Below the pieces are notes generated by a model. It saw nothing but the letters and a program-made list of their open reading frames with translations, had not been told where the DNA came from and did no database searches. A stretch of 64,000 nt of DNA from Trinickia dabaoshanensis (lineage in GTDB: Bacteria; Pseudomonadota; Gammaproteobacteria; Burkholderiales; Burkholderiaceae), in assembly GCF_002879885.1 (NCBI RefSeq), contig NZ_PNYA01000040.1:1-64000 (forward strand), written 5' to 3'. Shown here piece after piece: positions 62,551 through 64,000 of this stretch (positions within the stretch are counted from its first letter, which is position 1; every line of letters begins with the position of its first letter). The translations under genes were made by a program, and so were the position numbers.

Positions 62551-64000
62551 GTGAGTAGCCAAATTCCGAGGGCCAGAGTTCGAGCCGGGCGCCGCATCGC
62601 GGCATCGATCGTATCGATTGGCGGTGTTTTACTTGTTCAAATGGCGGCAATGGCTGCCCATCCGGGTGCGCCGCAGTTGAAAGCTGCCCGCGCCCCGCAA
62701 ACCGCACCCGCGCCCGCGCCTGGCGCGGCGCAAGTGGATTTCGCCGCGATGGTCGATCGCTACGGCGCGGCCGTCGTCAATATCAGCACAGCGATGCCCG
62801 CCGATGGCGGCGATCAAATCGATCAGCAAGTTGCGGCTCCCGGGCTCGACAGTCTCGATCCCGACGACCCGGTATTCGCGCTCGTCAGAGCGGGCACGGC
62901 CCAGCCGCAAGGACAACCGCCCGGGCCGCCGGCCCTCGCGAACGCGCCACGAGTGGTATGGGGCGCGGGCTCGGGCTTCATCATCAGCGCCGACGGCCTG
63001 GTCGTCACGACGTCGCATATCGTGAATCGAGCCGAGCAAGTCACGGTCACGCTCACGGACAAGCGCCAATTCAAAGCCGACGTACTCGCCGTCGATCCGC
63101 AAACCGATATCGCGCTGCTTCAAATCGAACGTGCCGCGAAGCTACCGGTCGTGCGGCTTGGCGATTCCTCGCGCGCGCGCGTGGGTGAACGGGTGCTGGC
63201 GATCGGCGCGCCCGACGGTCCTCAAAACGCGGCGGCGTCCGGGCTCGTCAGCGTTACGCCGCATCTGCTGCCCGACGGCGGCACCTTCCCGTTGCTCGAG
63301 ACCGACATCGCGCCGGAGCCCGACAACTCGGGAGGCCCCGTGCTCGACCGCAACGGCACGGTGATTGGCGTTGCCCTGCAAGTCTATTCGGACAATGGGC
63401 GTTATCGAAACTTGACGCTGGCGATTCCGATTGAAGCAGCCGTGAGGCTTAGAGCGCAATTGCAAGCACAAGGCAAGTTGGCCGGCGGCAGCTTGGGCGT
63501 GCACACGCAAGACATCGACCCCGGACTCGCCGCGGCATTCGGTCTGCCGCATGAGATGGGCGCACTAGTGACCGACGTGTCGCCGACTGCGCATGGCGGC
63601 AGCGCGAGTGCACTCAAGCCGGGCGACGTCATCACGCACATCAACGGTCGGGCGATCCAGCATCAAGCGGATTTGGCCGACTACATCAGTGCCTTGCAAC
63701 CGGGGACGAAGGTGGCGCTCACGGTGGTACGCAACAAGAAGGCGATGCTGCTCACGACCTCGGTGGTCGCGGCGCGAAGCGAAGCGGCACAACCGGTTGC
63801 CGCGGTGGATGCGGCAGGAGCGCTCACGCGCTTGGGCTTGAGCGTGCATGCAATGAGCGAGAGCGAACGACGTGCGGGAGCGTTGTCTTCCGGCTTGGTG
63901 GTCGATGCGGTAACGGGAGCGGCTGCCGACGCGGGGATTCAGGCGGGCGACATCGTGTTGTCCGTCAACAGCGAACCGGTGACGACGCCCGAGGCATTGG
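62551..64000 (+). CDS. HtrA/DegP-type serine protease with PDZ domains, cut by window end
   Basis: The frame runs from GTG 62551, after a GGGGTGA site, to the window end without a stop codon. The first 35 residues hold a signal or membrane segment; then comes a trypsin-like domain with the triad His156 (TTSHIV), Asp186 (DPQTDIALL) and Ser260 (DNSGGPV), followed by a PDZ domain (LGVHTQDIDPGLAAAFG ... PGDVITHING) and the start of a second PDZ. The active-site loop reads DNSGG where most HtrA proteins have GNSGG, so the residue before Asn is changed. It is a periplasmic quality-control protease candidate. Full length unknown. Confidence 0.85.
   Translation, partial: MSSQIPRARVRAGRRIAASIVSIGGVLLVQMAAMAAHPGAPQLKAARAPQTAPAPAPGAAQVDFAAMVDRYGAAVVNISTAMPADGGDQIDQQVAAPGLDSLDPDDPVFALVRAGTAQPQGQPPGPPALANAPRVVWGAGSGFIISADGLVVTTSHIVNRAEQVTVTLTDKRQFKADVLAVDPQTDIALLQIERAAKLPVVRLGDSSRARVGERVLAIGAPDGPQNAAASGLVSVTPHLLPDGGTFPLLETDIAPEPDNSGGPVLDRNGTVIGVALQVYSDNGRYRNLTLAIPIEAAVRLRAQLQAQGKLAGGSLGVHTQDIDPGLAAAFGLPHEMGALVTDVSPTAHGGSASALKPGDVITHINGRAIQHQADLADYISALQPGTKVALTVVRNKKAMLLTTSVVAARSEAAQPVAAVDAAGALTRLGLSVHAMSESERRAGALSSGLVVDAVTGAAADAGIQAGDIVLSVNSEPVTTPEAL

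Overview
The window is high-GC, tightly packed bacterial DNA. Gene content and style point to a beta-proteobacterium of the Burkholderiaceae (Paraburkholderia/Trinickia/Burkholderia-like): MocR, IclR and LysR regulators beside catabolic operons, MHS-type transporters, a DUF2964-like small membrane protein, an AidA/PixA-type protein and a BMA_0021/0022-type TOMM peptide cluster. The genus is an inference. I saw no rRNA, tRNA, CRISPR array, insertion sequence or phage gene.

Layout. 1-0.5 kb: 3' end of a TauE/SafE-type permease. 0.7-1.6 kb: PhnD-like binding protein. 1.7-7.9 kb: ribose operon rbsB-A-C-R-K-D on the minus strand, with three copies of a 12-bp palindrome upstream of rbsB that fit a LacI-family operator. 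8-12.9 kb: LOG-family protein, small membrane protein, a Pta/Ptb-family acyltransferase, and a histidine kinase whose membrane domain keeps the plant ethylene-receptor copper/ethylene residues. 13-17.2 kb: sulfatase, MHS transporter and divergent LysR regulator.

17.2-45.9 kb is the main catabolic region and reads as a C2-sulfonate island. Taurine uptake is a TauABC-type ABC transporter plus an amino-acid permease. Taurine deamination is assigned to a TauY-like FAD dehydrogenase, with an NTF2-fold protein as possible TauX. Sulfoacetate is handled by a sauR-sauS-sauT-sauU set (IclR regulator, acylating aldehyde dehydrogenase, acyl-CoA ligase, MFS transporter). A GMC oxidoreductase is a candidate isethionate dehydrogenase. 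All three routes would meet at sulfoacetaldehyde, which Xsc splits to acetyl phosphate and sulfite. Pta then makes acetyl-CoA, and a SoeABC-type cytoplasmic sulfite dehydrogenase would oxidise the sulfite. cobS and cobT cobaltochelatase subunits sit inside the island. Xsc is a confident family call; substrates of the other members are inferred from family plus context.

46-51 kb: NHL-repeat lipoprotein, NCS2 purine-type permease, aldo/keto reductase. 51-60.6 kb: a PAS/GGDEF diguanylate cyclase, then a TOMM (thiazole/oxazole-modified microcin) operon of an FHA protein, a giant kinase/cyclase/ATPase fusion, two 117-aa nitrile-hydratase-leader precursors and a fused RRE-E1-YcaO cyclodehydratase. 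60.8-64 kb: AidA/PixA protein, PilZ/YcgR-like c-di-GMP effector, and an HtrA-type serine protease cut off by the window end.
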